The notes under the pieces were generated by a model, which was not told the DNA's origin, searched no databases, and was given only the letters and a program-made list of their open reading frames with translations. From Neohoeflea coraliihabitans (GTDB lineage: Bacteria; Pseudomonadota; Alphaproteobacteria; Rhizobiales; Rhizobiaceae), in NCBI RefSeq assembly GCF_019334345.1, contig NZ_JAHWQX010000003.1, forward strand, positions 558,001-622,000: DNA of 64,000 nucleotides, in the 5' to 3' direction. Shown here piece by piece: positions 1 through 9,242 of this stretch; the stretch's first letter is position 1, and each line of letters starts with the position of its first letter. Both the position numbers and the translations under genes were made by a program.

Positions 1-467
1 TGGGTCACTCCAAAAAATTGGAAAATTTCCGTGTGCCCCTCAAAAATGACTATTAAATTCAAAGGTAAGACAAGCAAGGTGTTTGTCGTCGTACTTGACG
101 CTGCGGAAGATCTTTTCCGCCGACCGTTGCAGAATCAGCACAGATACAACCGAACGGCGAAATGCCGGCAGATGCCTCTCGAAAGCTTGCAACCTGTCGG
201 TCCCGGCATCTGACGCTGGGGCAAGTTCTTTGCGATGGCCGTTGCAGAAACACCACAGGCGCAACCGGCGGGAGAGATGCCGGCCAGTCTGCGCTCTGCT
301 GAGAATTGCGACCGGCCTGCGGCCTGCAGCGCAGTTTGACCTGCGAGACGACCGCGCGTAAATCTACCTCAAATGGTGGGGGTCAGGCCGTTCGAGACCT
401 CGCGCGGCGCCGGTCATCTGTCAAAGTCCTGTCAACGTCCGGAGGATGTCCGGTCAGGGGGAACGCC
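1..467. other. Region without a supported gene; diverged direct repeat
   Basis: No reading frame here looks like a real protein: the candidates overlap in several frames and are rich in Arg and Cys. Two stretches starting near 124 and 239, both containing CCGTTGCAGAA followed by similar text for about 70 bases, look like diverged direct copies about 115 bp apart. The last 40 bases carry a GGAGG-like element and lead into the sulfotransferase start at 468. The region may be upstream regulatory DNA or decayed sequence. Confidence 0.4.
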
Positions 468-1352
468 ATGACACAGCAGGATCACACGCAGGCCGGGATC
501 ATCTGGCTGGCGTCCTATCCCAAGTCCGGCAACACCTGGACGCGCTCGTTCCTGTTCAATCTCATTGCCATCATGACCGGCGAGGATCCATCCAGCCGAG
601 ACATCAATGCCGTCAATGAGCGGTCGATCTGGGATATTTCCGCACGCCGCTACGAGGAAATCATCGGCAAGCCGCCGAAGGAGGCCGGGCGCGAGGCGGT
701 GGCAGCGGCGCGGCCCAGGGTGCAGGAGGCGATCGCCGACGAGTTGCCGGGCATCAGCCTGGTCAAGACCCACAATGCGCTGGTGCTGGACCGCGGCTAT
801 CCGGCGATCAACACCAAGGTGACATCCGGTGCGGTCTACATCCTGCGCAATCCGCTGGACGTGGCCATCTCGTTTGCGCACCATCTCGGGACCACGATCG
901 ATGTCGCCATCGAGCGAATGGGCAAGGCGGGGCTGGAAACCCCGATGACCGAGGAAACGATCCACGAAATCTACGGCTCGTGGAGCGAGAACGTTCTGAG
1001 CTGGACGCGCAAGCCGAACCCGGCGATCTTCGTCATGCGCTACGAGGACATGAAGCGCTACCCGGAAAAGACATTTGGCGCGCTGGCACGCCACCTCCTG
1101 ATGAACCCGACGCCTGCGCAACTTGCCGAGGCAATCGAACTCTCATCGTTTGAACGCATGCAGAAGCAGGAGGAAGAAACCGGCTTCCAGATGAAGCCGA
1201 AGACGGCCGACAAATTCTTCCGCAAGGGGCAGGTGGATGAGTGGAAAGAGGTGCTCCGGCGCAATCAGGTCCGGCGCATTGTGCGTGATCACGGGCAGCA
1301 GATGGCCCGCTTCGGCTATCTGCCGGCCAAGGCCGTCGCGGCGGCCGGATAG
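468..1352 (+). CDS. Sulfotransferase domain protein
   Basis: This 294-residue protein is predicted to move a sulfonate group from PAPS to a hydroxyl or amino group of an unknown acceptor. Residues 17-24 read YPKSGNTW, the classical 5'-phosphosulfate loop of PAPS-dependent sulfotransferases. A later YILRNPLDVAISFAHH segment fits the 3'-phosphate-binding Arg/Ser motif, and a C-terminal FFRKGQVDEWK segment matches the RKGxxxDWK-like motif. An upstream in-frame extension from 306 is rejected because it is low-complexity and the homology begins just after the ATG at 468. A glycosyltransferase-like gene follows 15 bp downstream on the same strand, so a sulfated glycan or lipid is a reasonable but unproven product. 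The length is normal for the family, and there is no signal peptide, so it is probably cytosolic. Confidence 0.85.
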   Translation: MTQQDHTQAGIIWLASYPKSGNTWTRSFLFNLIAIMTGEDPSSRDINAVNERSIWDISARRYEEIIGKPPKEAGREAVAAARPRVQEAIADELPGISLVKTHNALVLDRGYPAINTKVTSGAVYILRNPLDVAISFAHHLGTTIDVAIERMGKAGLETPMTEETIHEIYGSWSENVLSWTRKPNPAIFVMRYEDMKRYPEKTFGALARHLLMNPTPAQLAEAIELSSFERMQKQEEETGFQMKPKTADKFFRKGQVDEWKEVLRRNQVRRIVRDHGQQMARFGYLPAKAVAAAG

Positions 1353-1367
1353 CCGTCTGACTGTGCG

Positions 1368-2495
1368 ATGAAAGGCGATACAGCTCCAAAAAAGCGTGCT
1401 CGAACCGCTATGCGGACATTGAAGAAGCGCTTTCGCACATATGTTTACGCTGACGGACGCTACGCGGTCGACATCGCACACCGGAACAGGGATCGGCCTC
1501 TGGCAGCGCGCCGGCTGGACAACGGCGAATATCCAGTGATCTACACGGCGCACGCGCCCTATGCGCCTTTGGGCGCTGCCCATCACTTCGGCCGGCGCCT
1601 GGCGGACCGACCCGTCTTGTTTCTCGTCTGGTTCAGTTGGACAATGCGCGAGCCGCGGACCGTGCGCATGCTGGCGACGGCGGTCGCGGTTTACCGGCGC
1701 AGACGGCCAAATCATCGCATCATACTCATGTGCAACGAGGAAGAAGAACGGGCCGCGTTCGCGGCAGAGGGCGTCGATGCCGTGCTGTGCAGCAGCAATC
1801 TGTTCGTCGACGAAGAGACCTTCCGCCCGCTGCCGGGATCGGTCACGTCATATGATGCCGTCTATAATGGCGCGATGGTGCCCTGGAAGCGGCACCGCCT
1901 TTCGGCACTGATCGCAAGCTGCGCGCACATCTTCTATCGCAAGGCCGAGTACGATAAGGCAATGGCATATCTGGCGGAGCTGCGGGCCAGCCTGCCGCAC
2001 CACACTTTCATCAACGAGGTTGTCGACGGCAACATCCAGATGATCCCGGCGGCAAGGGTCAATTCTGTGCTGTCGCAAAGCCGCGTCGGCCTGTGCCTGT
2101 CAGCCGAGGAGGGCGGAATGTATGCCAGCGTGGAATATCTCCTGGCCGGGCTGCCTGTCGTTTCGACGCCGAACAGGGGTGGGCGCGACGTGTTCAGCGA
2201 TCCGGACTACTGGATCACCGCCGAGGAGTCGCCCGAAGCGATCCGCGACGCTGTCGGCGAGATGATGCGCCGCAAGGTGGCGCCGGACGACATCCGGTCG
2301 CGGACGCTGGAACGAATTCATCAGCACCGCGCAAATCTGAGATCGGCGGTTGCGGCCGGAACGGATGGCAAGGTGATGCTCCCCGGCGATCTGAGCGCGC
2401 CGTTCTACCGGCAGATGCCGGTTTGGGAGACCCGCACGGACCTTGCGGCGCGCATTGGACTGACCAGCGAACGCGGCGACCTGGCACAGGTCTGA
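1368..2495 (+). CDS. Glycosyltransferase-like protein (GT-B type C-terminal half)
   Basis: This 375-residue protein has no recognisable N-terminal family motif. Its C-terminal half (about residues 240-285) contains LSAEEGGMYASVEYLLAGLP followed by VVSTPNRGG, the Glu-rich donor-sugar-binding pattern of GT-B glycosyltransferases. The start is uncertain: ATG at 1368 and ATG at 1410 (MRTLKKRF) are both possible. The sulfotransferase ends 15 bp upstream and the MDR oxidoreductase starts 26 bp downstream, suggesting one transcript. The specific sugar and acceptor cannot be told. It could act with the sulfotransferase on one extracellular or membrane glycan, but that is inference from position only. 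Confidence 0.65.
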   Translation: MKGDTAPKKRARTAMRTLKKRFRTYVYADGRYAVDIAHRNRDRPLAARRLDNGEYPVIYTAHAPYAPLGAAHHFGRRLADRPVLFLVWFSWTMREPRTVRMLATAVAVYRRRRPNHRIILMCNEEEERAAFAAEGVDAVLCSSNLFVDEETFRPLPGSVTSYDAVYNGAMVPWKRHRLSALIASCAHIFYRKAEYDKAMAYLAELRASLPHHTFINEVVDGNIQMIPAARVNSVLSQSRVGLCLSAEEGGMYASVEYLLAGLPVVSTPNRGGRDVFSDPDYWITAEESPEAIRDAVGEMMRRKVAPDDIRSRTLERIHQHRANLRSAVAAGTDGKVMLPGDLSAPFYRQMPVWETRTDLAARIGLTSERGDLAQV

Positions 2496-2521
2496 CAGGA
2501 GCCACAGGAAAGGCTGAACCG

Positions 2522-3502
2522 ATGACCGCAACCCTCTCAGCCTGGAGCGTCCAGCATTATGGCTCCCCGGCCGTACTCGCCCCGGTCAGCCGTCCGCTTC
2601 CGAGCGCCGGACCCGGCGAGGTTCTGATCCGCATCCGTGCCTCTGGCGCAACGCGCGCCGACAGCATGATGCGTGCGGGCACGCCGCGCTTTGCGCGGCT
2701 GTTTCTCGGCCTGCGCCGTCCGCGCAACGATCTTGCCGGCACCTGCCTTTCGGGCGAAGTCATCGAGGTCGGGGCAGGGGTGACGCGGTTTGCCAAAGGC
2801 GAGGCGGTTTTCGGCGAGACGGGGATGAGTTTTGGCGCCAATGCCAGCCATATCTGCCTCGGCGAATCCGGCGTTCTGATGCCAAAGCCCGCAAGCCTGT
2901 CGCATGAGGAGGCTGCGGTAATGTGCGACGGGCCGCTGACCTCGCTGAACTTTCTGCGCGAGGTGGCCGGGCTGCGTGCGGGAGAGAAGGTGCTTATCCT
3001 CGGCGCATCGGGCAGCCTCGGCAGTGCGGGGGTGCAGATCGCCGCGGCGACGGGGGCCGATGTCACCGGCACCTGCAGCGCGCGCAACGCTGAGATGGTG
3101 ACGGCGCTCGGGGCCAGCAGGGTGATTGACTACAGCGCGCAGGATTTCACCGCTGAAGCCGAGCGCTATGACGTGATCTACGACACGCTCGGCGTTTCGT
3201 CCTTTGCCAAGGCCAGAGGCAGCCTGACCGATAGCGGCCGCTATGTCTGCCCGGTGCTGGGGCTCGGCCTTCTGGGGGCGATGGGGCGTACCGCGATCGC
3301 GGGCCCGCGCAAGGCGCGTTTTTCGGCCACGGGGATGCTGAAGCCGGAGGTGCTGCGGCCGATGCTCGGCACGCTCATCGAGATGGTCGAGAAGGGCCAG
3401 CTCTCGCCCGTCATCGACCGCGTTTATCCCCTGTCCGAGCTCATTGAGGCGCATTGGCACGTGGAAACCGGACGCAAGCGCGGCAATGTGGTGGTTGCCT
3501 GA
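2522..3502 (+). CDS. NAD(P)-dependent MDR oxidoreductase (quinone reductase / alcohol dehydrogenase-like)
   Basis: This 326-residue medium-chain dehydrogenase/reductase has a GroES-like N-terminal domain (GEVLIRIRASGATRADSMM, residues about 33-51) and a Rossmann domain with the fingerprint LGASGSLGSAGVQIA near residue 160. The structural-zinc cysteine cluster of true alcohol dehydrogenases is absent, so it fits the zinc-independent quinone oxidoreductase / enoyl reductase branch using NADPH. The ATG at 2522 follows an AGGAGCCACAGGAAAGG stretch; a longer in-frame extension back to 2093 overlaps the preceding gene and is rejected. It is last in the plus-strand group of three and faces the ABC transporter operon. 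Confidence 0.85.
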   Translation: MTATLSAWSVQHYGSPAVLAPVSRPLPSAGPGEVLIRIRASGATRADSMMRAGTPRFARLFLGLRRPRNDLAGTCLSGEVIEVGAGVTRFAKGEAVFGETGMSFGANASHICLGESGVLMPKPASLSHEEAAVMCDGPLTSLNFLREVAGLRAGEKVLILGASGSLGSAGVQIAAATGADVTGTCSARNAEMVTALGASRVIDYSAQDFTAEAERYDVIYDTLGVSSFAKARGSLTDSGRYVCPVLGLGLLGAMGRTAIAGPRKARFSATGMLKPEVLRPMLGTLIEMVEKGQLSPVIDRVYPLSELIEAHWHVETGRKRGNVVVA

Positions 3503-3572
3503 GCCATCGAGCGTGACCTCGCGCGCTGCCGCGCAGGGTCAAAAACCAATCGGAGCCGTCGGAGTGAACGCC

Positions 3573-4334
3573 TCAGATCGCCAGATAGTCGTGGCGCAGG
3601 CTCTCGTTTTGCAGCACATCTTCGGCTGAGCCGCTGAACACCTGCTCGCCGGAATCGAGGATGATGGCGCGATCGGCGATTTTCAGCGCCGCGAAGACGT
3701 TCTGCTCGACGATGATGGTGGTGATGCCGGCGCTGCGCACTTCGATCAAGGCCTTTTCGATATCCTGGCGGACCACCGGTGCAAGCCCCTCATAGGGTTC
3801 GTCGAGAAGCAGCAGCTTGAGGTCGCGGGCCAGGGCGCGGGCGATGGCGAGCATCTGCTGCTCGCCGCCCGAAAGGGTGGTGCCCTCCTGCCGGCGGCGC
3901 TCCTTGAGCCGCGGGAACAGCTCGTAAATGCGCTCATAGGGCCATCCGAGCTCACCCGAGATGCAGGCGAGGTCAAGATTTTCCTCAACGGTCATTCCGG
4001 GGATGATGCGCCGGTCTTCCGGAACCAGCTGGATGCCGTGGCGCGCTGCCTGGAAGGATTGCATGGCGTGGACGGCATCACCCTTCAGCCAGATTTCCCC
4101 TTCGCGCAGGGCCGGAGAACCGGCGCGTGCGATGGTCCGCAGGGTCGAGGTCTTGCCGGCCCCGTTGCGGCCGAGCAAAGCGAGGATTTCGCCCTCATTG
4201 ATATCGAAGGAAATATCCTGAACGATGTAGCTGTCGCCGTAATAGGCCTTCAGGTTGCGCACCGCAAAATACATCGATTGCGGATCGGAGCTGACAGCCG
4301 GAACGTTTCGTGTCTCAACAGGGGGCATGCTCAT
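3573..4334 (-). CDS. ABC transporter ATP-binding protein, LivF type
   Basis: This 253-residue ATPase powers the importer encoded by the next four genes upstream in its operon. It has a Walker A loop GRNGAGKTST, an ABC signature LSGGEQQML and a Walker B LLLLDEPYEGLAP, the last typical of LivF of branched-chain-amino-acid-type importers. The N-terminal 25 residues ahead of the ABC domain are an unusual Pro/Val-rich extension. Its start overlaps the stop of the LivG-type gene by 4 bp, indicating translational coupling. It is the last gene of the operon and converges with the MDR oxidoreductase. The transported substrate is not certain. Confidence 0.93.
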   Translation of the reverse strand: MSMPPVETRNVPAVSSDPQSMYFAVRNLKAYYGDSYIVQDISFDINEGEILALLGRNGAGKTSTLRTIARAGSPALREGEIWLKGDAVHAMQSFQAARHGIQLVPEDRRIIPGMTVEENLDLACISGELGWPYERIYELFPRLKERRRQEGTTLSGGEQQMLAIARALARDLKLLLLDEPYEGLAPVVRQDIEKALIEVRSAGITTIIVEQNVFAALKIADRAIILDSGEQVFSGSAEDVLQNESLRHDYLAI

Positions 4335-5149
4335 ACCTGCTCTTCCCCGAGATAGGCTTCCTTCACCTTCGGGTTGTTCTTGATCTCCTCGGGCCGGCCC
4401 TGGGCGATGATGCGGCCGCCCGCCAAGACGGTAATGCGATCGGCAAGCGAGAAGACGACATGCATGTCATGCTCGATGATGACCTTGGTCATGCCGCCTT
4501 CCTTGATCCGTTTCAGAAGGTCGATGGTGGCGTTGGTGTCATGGCGGGCCATGCCGGCGGTCGGCTCGTCGAGCAGCAGCAGCTTGGGATGCTGGATCAG
4601 GCACATGGCGAGTTCCAGGCGCCGCTTGTCGCCGCGCGACAGGCTGGAGGCGGTGTCGCGCATGTGGTCGGCGAGACCGACGCTGGCGATGACTGCCTCC
4701 GCCTCGTCGCGGATTTCCGTCTCGCCGGCAAAGGCGGCAAAGGGATTGAGCTTGAAGGGGCCATCACGTTTTGACAGAGCCGGCACCATGACGTTCTGCA
4801 GGACGGAAAGATCGAGGAAGACTTCCGGTGTCTGGAACACGCGAGCCACACCGAGCTGGTTGATCTCGTGCGGCGTTTTTCCCGTCAGGACGTGCCCATC
4901 GAAAATGACGGCGCCACGATCGGGGGGGAGCCGGCCGACGCAGACATTGAGGAGCGTCGACTTGCCGGCCCCGTTGGGGCCGATGATCGCGTGGGTTTCG
5001 CCGTGGCGCACATCGAGATCGACGTTCGACAGGGCGTGCAGGCCGGCGAAGCTCTTGTGCACGTCGTCGATGTGCAACACCTTGTCCGGGACGCCACTTG
5101 CGAATTCGCGTTCGCTCGTCTCGCCAGTTGGAATATCAGCCACGGCCAT
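4331..5149 (-). CDS. ABC transporter ATP-binding protein, LivG type
   Basis: This 272-residue cytosolic ATPase partners with the LivF-type subunit. Walker A is GPNGAGKSTL, Walker B LLLLDEPTAGM, and the switch His lies in IIEHDMHVVFSLADRI, as in LivG. The signature motif reads LSRGDKRRLELA rather than LSGGQ; a relaxed signature at this point is common in LivG-like subunits, where LSYGQQRRLEIA is usual. An N-terminal extension of about 25 residues precedes the domain. It is coupled to the permease gene upstream (2 bp between them) and to livF downstream. Confidence 0.93.
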   Translation of the reverse strand: MAVADIPTGETSEREFASGVPDKVLHIDDVHKSFAGLHALSNVDLDVRHGETHAIIGPNGAGKSTLLNVCVGRLPPDRGAVIFDGHVLTGKTPHEINQLGVARVFQTPEVFLDLSVLQNVMVPALSKRDGPFKLNPFAAFAGETEIRDEAEAVIASVGLADHMRDTASSLSRGDKRRLELAMCLIQHPKLLLLDEPTAGMARHDTNATIDLLKRIKEGGMTKVIIEHDMHVVFSLADRITVLAGGRIIAQGRPEEIKNNPKVKEAYLGEEQV

Positions 5150-5151
5150 TC

Positions 5152-6339
5152 TCAGCTTTTCTCCTGTACCGTCGATGTGGTTGCGGTTTTTGCGGAATCA
5201 GCCGACCTGCCACCGGAAAAGGCGCGGCGCAGCCGGCGGAAACCTTCCATCAGCCCCCCCGGCAGGAAGATCACGATGATCATGAACATCAGGCCGAGGG
5301 TGAGGTGCCAGCCTTCGCCGACGAAGAAGGAGAAGAACCACACCAGGAGATCCTGCAAGGGTTCGGGCAGCAATGCGACGGCATTATGCAGGATGCCCTC
5401 GTTCCAGGACGACACCTTCTGCTCGGCGTATTTGATGACGCCTGCACCGAGCACCGGCCCGACAAGCGTGCCCGCGCCACCGAGAATGGTCATCAGAACC
5501 ACCTCGCCGGATGCCGTCCACTGCATGCGTTCCGCACCGGCGATCGGATCGGTGATCGACAGGAGCGAGCCGGCAAGCCCGGCATACATGCCGGAGATGA
5601 CGAAGGCCGCGATCAGGTAGGGGCGGGTGTTGACCCCGGTGTATTCGAGACGGTTGCGATTGGATTTGATCGCTTTCAGCACCATGCCGAAGTTCGAGCG
5701 CGAGATGCACAGGGCAAGGAAAAACCCGAGGATCAGCAAGGCAGCGCAGAAATAGAAGCCCGAATAACCGCTCATCTTCATGCCGAACAGGTTGGAGATC
5801 GGCACTCCGATTTCCGGTATGCCGAGGAACTGGTCGATGACGCGGACATCGCCGTCGCGCAGCGAGGTGGCGGCGCTGTCACGGATGGCTCTGACCTGCA
5901 GACCGGTCTCGCCATTGGTGATCGGCGTCAGCACCGAATAGGCGAGGTTGTAGCTCATCTGTGCGAAGGCGAGGGTGAGGATGGCGAAATAGATGCCGGA
6001 CCGGCGCAGCGACACGTAGCCGATCAGGAAGGCAAAGACGCCCGCGACGGCGATCGACAGGGCGAGCGCCGGCAGCACGTTCATGGTCAGCAGCTTGAAC
6101 GACCAGAGGGCGGCGTAGGAGCCGACGCCCAGGAAGGCGGCATGACCGAAGGAGAGATATCCGGTGAGACCGAACAGGATGTTGAAGCCGATCGCGAAGA
6201 TGCCGTAGATCGCGAATTTCTGCAAAAGATCGGGATAGGCGGCGCCGATCGGCTGCATCGTCCATGGCAGCGTGAGCACGATCACGATGAAGGCGATCAG
6301 GAGCAGCCAGTCGGAGCGGGAGAAGGTTGCAATCATCAC
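5152..6339 (-). CDS. Branched-chain amino acid-type ABC permease, LivM type
   Basis: This 395-residue inner-membrane permease has about ten hydrophobic segments. Typical LivM motifs are present: [21 protein letters not shown] (near residue 58, cut here in effect by one run), a [16 protein letters not shown] coupling loop that docks on the ATPase, and a [14 protein letters not shown] segment. It is one of two permease subunits and pairs with the LivH-type protein directly upstream, where the genes abut with no spacer. A cytosolic tail rich in Arg and Ser follows the last membrane segment. Confidence 0.93.
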   Translation of the reverse strand: MMIATFSRSDWLLLIAFIVIVLTLPWTMQPIGAAYPDLLQKFAIYGIFAIGFNILFGLTGYLSFGHAAFLGVGSYAALWSFKLLTMNVLPALALSIAVAGVFAFLIGYVSLRRSGIYFAILTLAFAQMSYNLAYSVLTPITNGETGLQVRAIRDSAATSLRDGDVRVIDQFLGIPEIGVPISNLFGMKMSGYSGFYFCAALLILGFFLALCISRSNFGMVLKAIKSNRNRLEYTGVNTRPYLIAAFVISGMYAGLAGSLLSITDPIAGAERMQWTASGEVVLMTILGGAGTLVGPVLGAGVIKYAEQKVSSWNEGILHNAVALLPEPLQDLLVWFFSFFVGEGWHLTLGLMFMIIVIFLPGGLMEGFRRLRRAFSGGRSADSAKTATTSTVQEKS

Positions 6340-7368
6340 TCAATCCTCCGCCACGCCGGGGCGGCCCATCAGGCCGCGCGGACGGATCAGCAGCACGATC
6401 ACCGCAACCAGGTAAATGATGATCTGATCGATGCCCGGCAGGATCGACTTGACCTCGGTCATCGAGGCGAAGCTCTGCAGGATGCCGAGCAGGAACCCGG
6501 CCAGCACAGCCCCGGTCAGCGAGCCCATGCCGCCGACCACGACGACGACGAAGGACAGGACGAGAAAATCCATGCCCATGTGATAGTCGGGCGGCAGGAT
6601 TGGCGTGTACATGGCGCCAGCGACACCGGCGACCACGGCGGCGAGTCCGAAGACAATGGTGAAACGACGCTGGATGTTGATGCCCAGGAGGCCAACCGTC
6701 TCACGGTCATGCATGCCGGCTCGAACCACCATGCCGAATGTGGTGAATTGCAGAAAGGCGAAGACGCCGCCGATGACAAGCGCCGAAAAGAGGAAGTAGA
6801 TCAGCCGCCACCAGGGGTAGTAGACGTTGTCACCAAGGCCGAGCAATCCGCCGACATTCGCCGCACCGGCAACGATGTCGGGCGCGGGTTGCGGGATCGG
6901 ATTGGCACCGAAAAAATGCCGGATGATCTCCTGCAGGACGATGGCGAGGCCGAATGTCACCAGGATCTGATCGGCATGCGGACGGTTGTAGAAATGCTTG
7001 ATCAGGCCGCGCTCCATCGCCACGCCGATCAAGGCCATGACGAAAACCGCGAGCAGGAGCGAGATCGGCACCGACCAGTCGAGCAGGAAACCGGAAACCT
7101 CGGGCCCGAACCACTGTTCGAGATAGGGGACCTTCTCGACGAGCGGCTTGCCGAGGAAATCGACCTTGGCTTCGTTTACTCTGTCGAACGAGGTGTTGAG
7201 CAGGCGATTGAGCGTTACGGCGCAGAATGCACCCAGCATGAAAAGCGCACCATGCGCGAAATTGACGACCCCGAGCGTGCCGAAGATCAGGGTGAGCCCA
7301 AGCGCGATCAGCGCGTAGGCGCCGCCCTTGTCCAGCCCGTTGAGTATCTGGAGAAATATGGCGTCCAT
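6340..7368 (-). CDS. Branched-chain amino acid-type ABC permease, LivH type
   Basis: This 342-residue inner-membrane permease has LivH hallmarks: an N-terminal LNGLDKGGAYALIALGLTLI, the GVVNFAHGALFMLGAF segment, and GGMGSLTGAVLAGFLLG near the C terminus. A hydrophilic insertion at residues about 60-85 (VDFLGKPLVEKVPYLEQWFG) is larger than in the E. coli protein and resembles the insert seen in homologues handling other small carboxylates or amides. It is separated from the substrate-binding protein gene upstream by a 95-bp gap carrying a strong stem-loop. Confidence 0.92.
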   Translation of the reverse strand: MDAIFLQILNGLDKGGAYALIALGLTLIFGTLGVVNFAHGALFMLGAFCAVTLNRLLNTSFDRVNEAKVDFLGKPLVEKVPYLEQWFGPEVSGFLLDWSVPISLLLAVFVMALIGVAMERGLIKHFYNRPHADQILVTFGLAIVLQEIIRHFFGANPIPQPAPDIVAGAANVGGLLGLGDNVYYPWWRLIYFLFSALVIGGVFAFLQFTTFGMVVRAGMHDRETVGLLGINIQRRFTIVFGLAAVVAGVAGAMYTPILPPDYHMGMDFLVLSFVVVVVGGMGSLTGAVLAGFLLGILQSFASMTEVKSILPGIDQIIIYLVAVIVLLIRPRGLMGRPGVAED

Positions 7369-7419
7369 GCTTAATTACCAGGCGATCTCTGTCTATTGAC
7401 CGCTGTATGCGAGGGGGGT

Positions 7420-7441
7420 CCGACCGCCAAATGGCGGTCGG
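7420..7441 (-). terminator. Stem-loop between substrate-binding protein and permease genes
   Basis: CCGACCGCCA and TGGCGGTCGG form a perfect 10-bp inverted repeat around a 2-base centre, 22 bp downstream of the stop of the substrate-binding protein gene and 51 bp upstream of the LivH-type start. On the minus strand it is followed by a C-rich rather than U-rich run. It is best read as an attenuator or RNA-stabilising hairpin that lets the binding protein be made in excess over the membrane parts. Confidence 0.6.
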
Positions 7442-7463
7442 AAAGAGTTACGATCACGGCCGT

Positions 7464-8813
7464 CTAGACGCCGTCATTGTAAGGGCCGAGCTCGCCGCCG
7501 AGCAGTTCCGGCGGATATTCGACCTGGTCTCGCGGCGTGACCTCGACCACTTCGAGAAGGTCGAACTGCGAGTCCGGGTTCTCCTTGCCCTTCACGACCA
7601 GAACGTCCTTGAAGCACTGGTGGTCGGCGGCGCGATACAGCACCGGTCCGTTGCCGAGCCCGTCGAAGTCGAAGCCTTCCAGAGCCTTTCCGACCTCGGA
7701 GGGGCGGAAGGTGCCGGCACGCTGGGCGGCATCGGCGTAAAGCAGGGTCTGGCAGTAGCAGGTATGGGCGGCCTGCGACGGCGGGAAGCCGTATTTCTCG
7801 CCGAACGACTTGACGAAAGCCTTGGAGCCCTCGTCCTGCAGCGACCAGTGCCAGTTCGTCGACCCGAAGATGCCCTTGACGGCTTCGCCGGCGCCCTGGG
7901 CCATCAGGCGCGAATAGAGCGGCACGACGATGGCAAAGTCCTTGCCGTTGACCTGCTTGTCGCGCAGGCCGAACTGCACGGCCTGGGTCAGCGAGTTGAC
8001 CATGTCCTTGCCGTAGTGGTTGAGGATGAGCACGTCGGCGCCCGAATTCAGGACCGGCGTCAGATACTGCGAGAAGTCGCCAGCGCCAAGCGGCGTGCGC
8101 ACGGCATCGACGGTCTCCCAGCCGAGTTCTTCGGAGTATTTCTTGATCGAGCCTTCCTGCGACCAGCCCCAGGTGTAATCGGCGGTGAGGTGGTAGGCCT
8201 TGCGGTCGGTGCCGTAGGCGTTCTTCAGCACCGGCGCGAGCGCCGCTCCGGTCATTTCCGTATTGAAGAAGTGGCGGAAGCCGTTGGCGCGCTTGTCCTT
8301 GCCGGTGGTGTCGTTGGAGTGGGTGAGACCGGCCATGAAGATGACGCCCGCCTCCTGGCAAAGACCCTGCACGGCGATCGCCACGCCCGACGACGAGCCG
8401 CCGGTGATCATCAGGGCGCCGTCGTTCTCGATCATCCGCTTGGCGGATGCGCGGGCGGCGTCGGACTTGGTCTGCGTGTCGCCGGTGACGAAGGCCACCT
8501 TCTTGCCGTTGACGCCGTTGCCCTCGAGCGCCTTGGAGGAAAAGGTGTTGAGCATGCCGCCATCACCTTCGCCGTTCAGATGCTCGACCGCGAGCTGGTA
8601 GGCGCGCAGTTCGTCCGCTCCCTCGTCGGCATAGGCGCCGGTCTGCGGCACGTTGAAACCGAGGGTGACGGAGTCGCCCTGGGGTGCGTTGCGGTAGTCC
8701 ATGCTCTGAGCGAATGCGCCCCTTGAAAAGAAATAGGGCGTAGCCAGCGTCGTCACGCCGGCGGCCGCGCCGATCTTGAGAACCTTGCGGCGGCTCGGAT
8801 TTCGGAAACTCAT
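7464..8813 (-). CDS. ABC transporter substrate-binding protein (Leu/Ile/Val-binding type) with Tat signal
   Basis: This 449-residue periplasmic binding protein of the type 1 (Peripla_BP_6) family should deliver its ligand to the LivHMGF-type transporter. The start at 8813 is preceded by GGAGG at a good distance and gives SRRKVLKIGAAAG, a twin-arginine signal, instead of a Sec signal. Mature sequence opens with VTLGFNVPQTGAYADEG, the usual first strand of this fold, and GGSSSGVAIAVQGLC follows near residue 140. The ligand cannot be assigned; amino acids, amides, urea and aromatic acids are all handled by relatives. The export route implies folding before export, which is uncommon for this family outside alphaproteobacteria. 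Confidence 0.9.
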   Translation of the reverse strand: MSFRNPSRRKVLKIGAAAGVTTLATPYFFSRGAFAQSMDYRNAPQGDSVTLGFNVPQTGAYADEGADELRAYQLAVEHLNGEGDGGMLNTFSSKALEGNGVNGKKVAFVTGDTQTKSDAARASAKRMIENDGALMITGGSSSGVAIAVQGLCQEAGVIFMAGLTHSNDTTGKDKRANGFRHFFNTEMTGAALAPVLKNAYGTDRKAYHLTADYTWGWSQEGSIKKYSEELGWETVDAVRTPLGAGDFSQYLTPVLNSGADVLILNHYGKDMVNSLTQAVQFGLRDKQVNGKDFAIVVPLYSRLMAQGAGEAVKGIFGSTNWHWSLQDEGSKAFVKSFGEKYGFPPSQAAHTCYCQTLLYADAAQRAGTFRPSEVGKALEGFDFDGLGNGPVLYRAADHQCFKDVLVVKGKENPDSQFDLLEVVEVTPRDQVEYPPELLGGELGPYNDGV

Positions 8814-9242
8814 CACGTTCCTCCCTGGAATAGCGTGTCGGTGCGAAAGCCGGATCGGCCATACGCGACCTTCGGCAAGCCTGCACCCTCGTCCGAGTGG
8901 TGGCAATAAGCCTTTGGTTTAAGCCGGCGATTGCAAGCCCGGGTCGAATGCGGCGCGTGATCGGCTCACGGTTGAGGCGCAAACCCAGCAATGGTGCGGG
9001 CTGCCGGCGGGCGCTGACAAGAGCGGGGAGGGAGCGGGACGCCGGGTCGGAAAGAAAAACGAGAGAATGGCGAAGAGCGCAGAACTATGATCGGTCTATA
9101 TTACTGAATTCACGTATGTTTTTTGCGATTTCAAGGCCGTTATCAGCTTTTCGCGGGCCATTCGTTTTTTCACAAGGTCAGACAGTTTTCCTGCCGGAAT
9201 CCAGTGTTCGGCGTCGCGGATGCCGGAGACGATTCGCTGACC
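8814..9242. other. Intergenic region upstream of the ABC operon
   Basis: This stretch contains no supported gene. It lies between the start of the substrate-binding protein gene and the stop of the LysR gene, both on the minus strand, so it should hold the ABC operon promoter. The only visible feature is an AT-rich patch at about 9095-9130 (CTATATTACTGAATTCACGTATG). No operator could be assigned. Confidence 0.4.

Noticed and set aside
3513-3540. Possible terminator after the MDR gene
   Set aside because: The stem has a two-base internal mismatch and is not followed by T residues in either direction, so support is weak.
5098-7374. 758-residue plus-strand open frame opposite the permease genes
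   Set aside because: It is rich in Asp/Glu/His/Arg as expected for the complement of hydrophobic codons, and the permeases are well supported.
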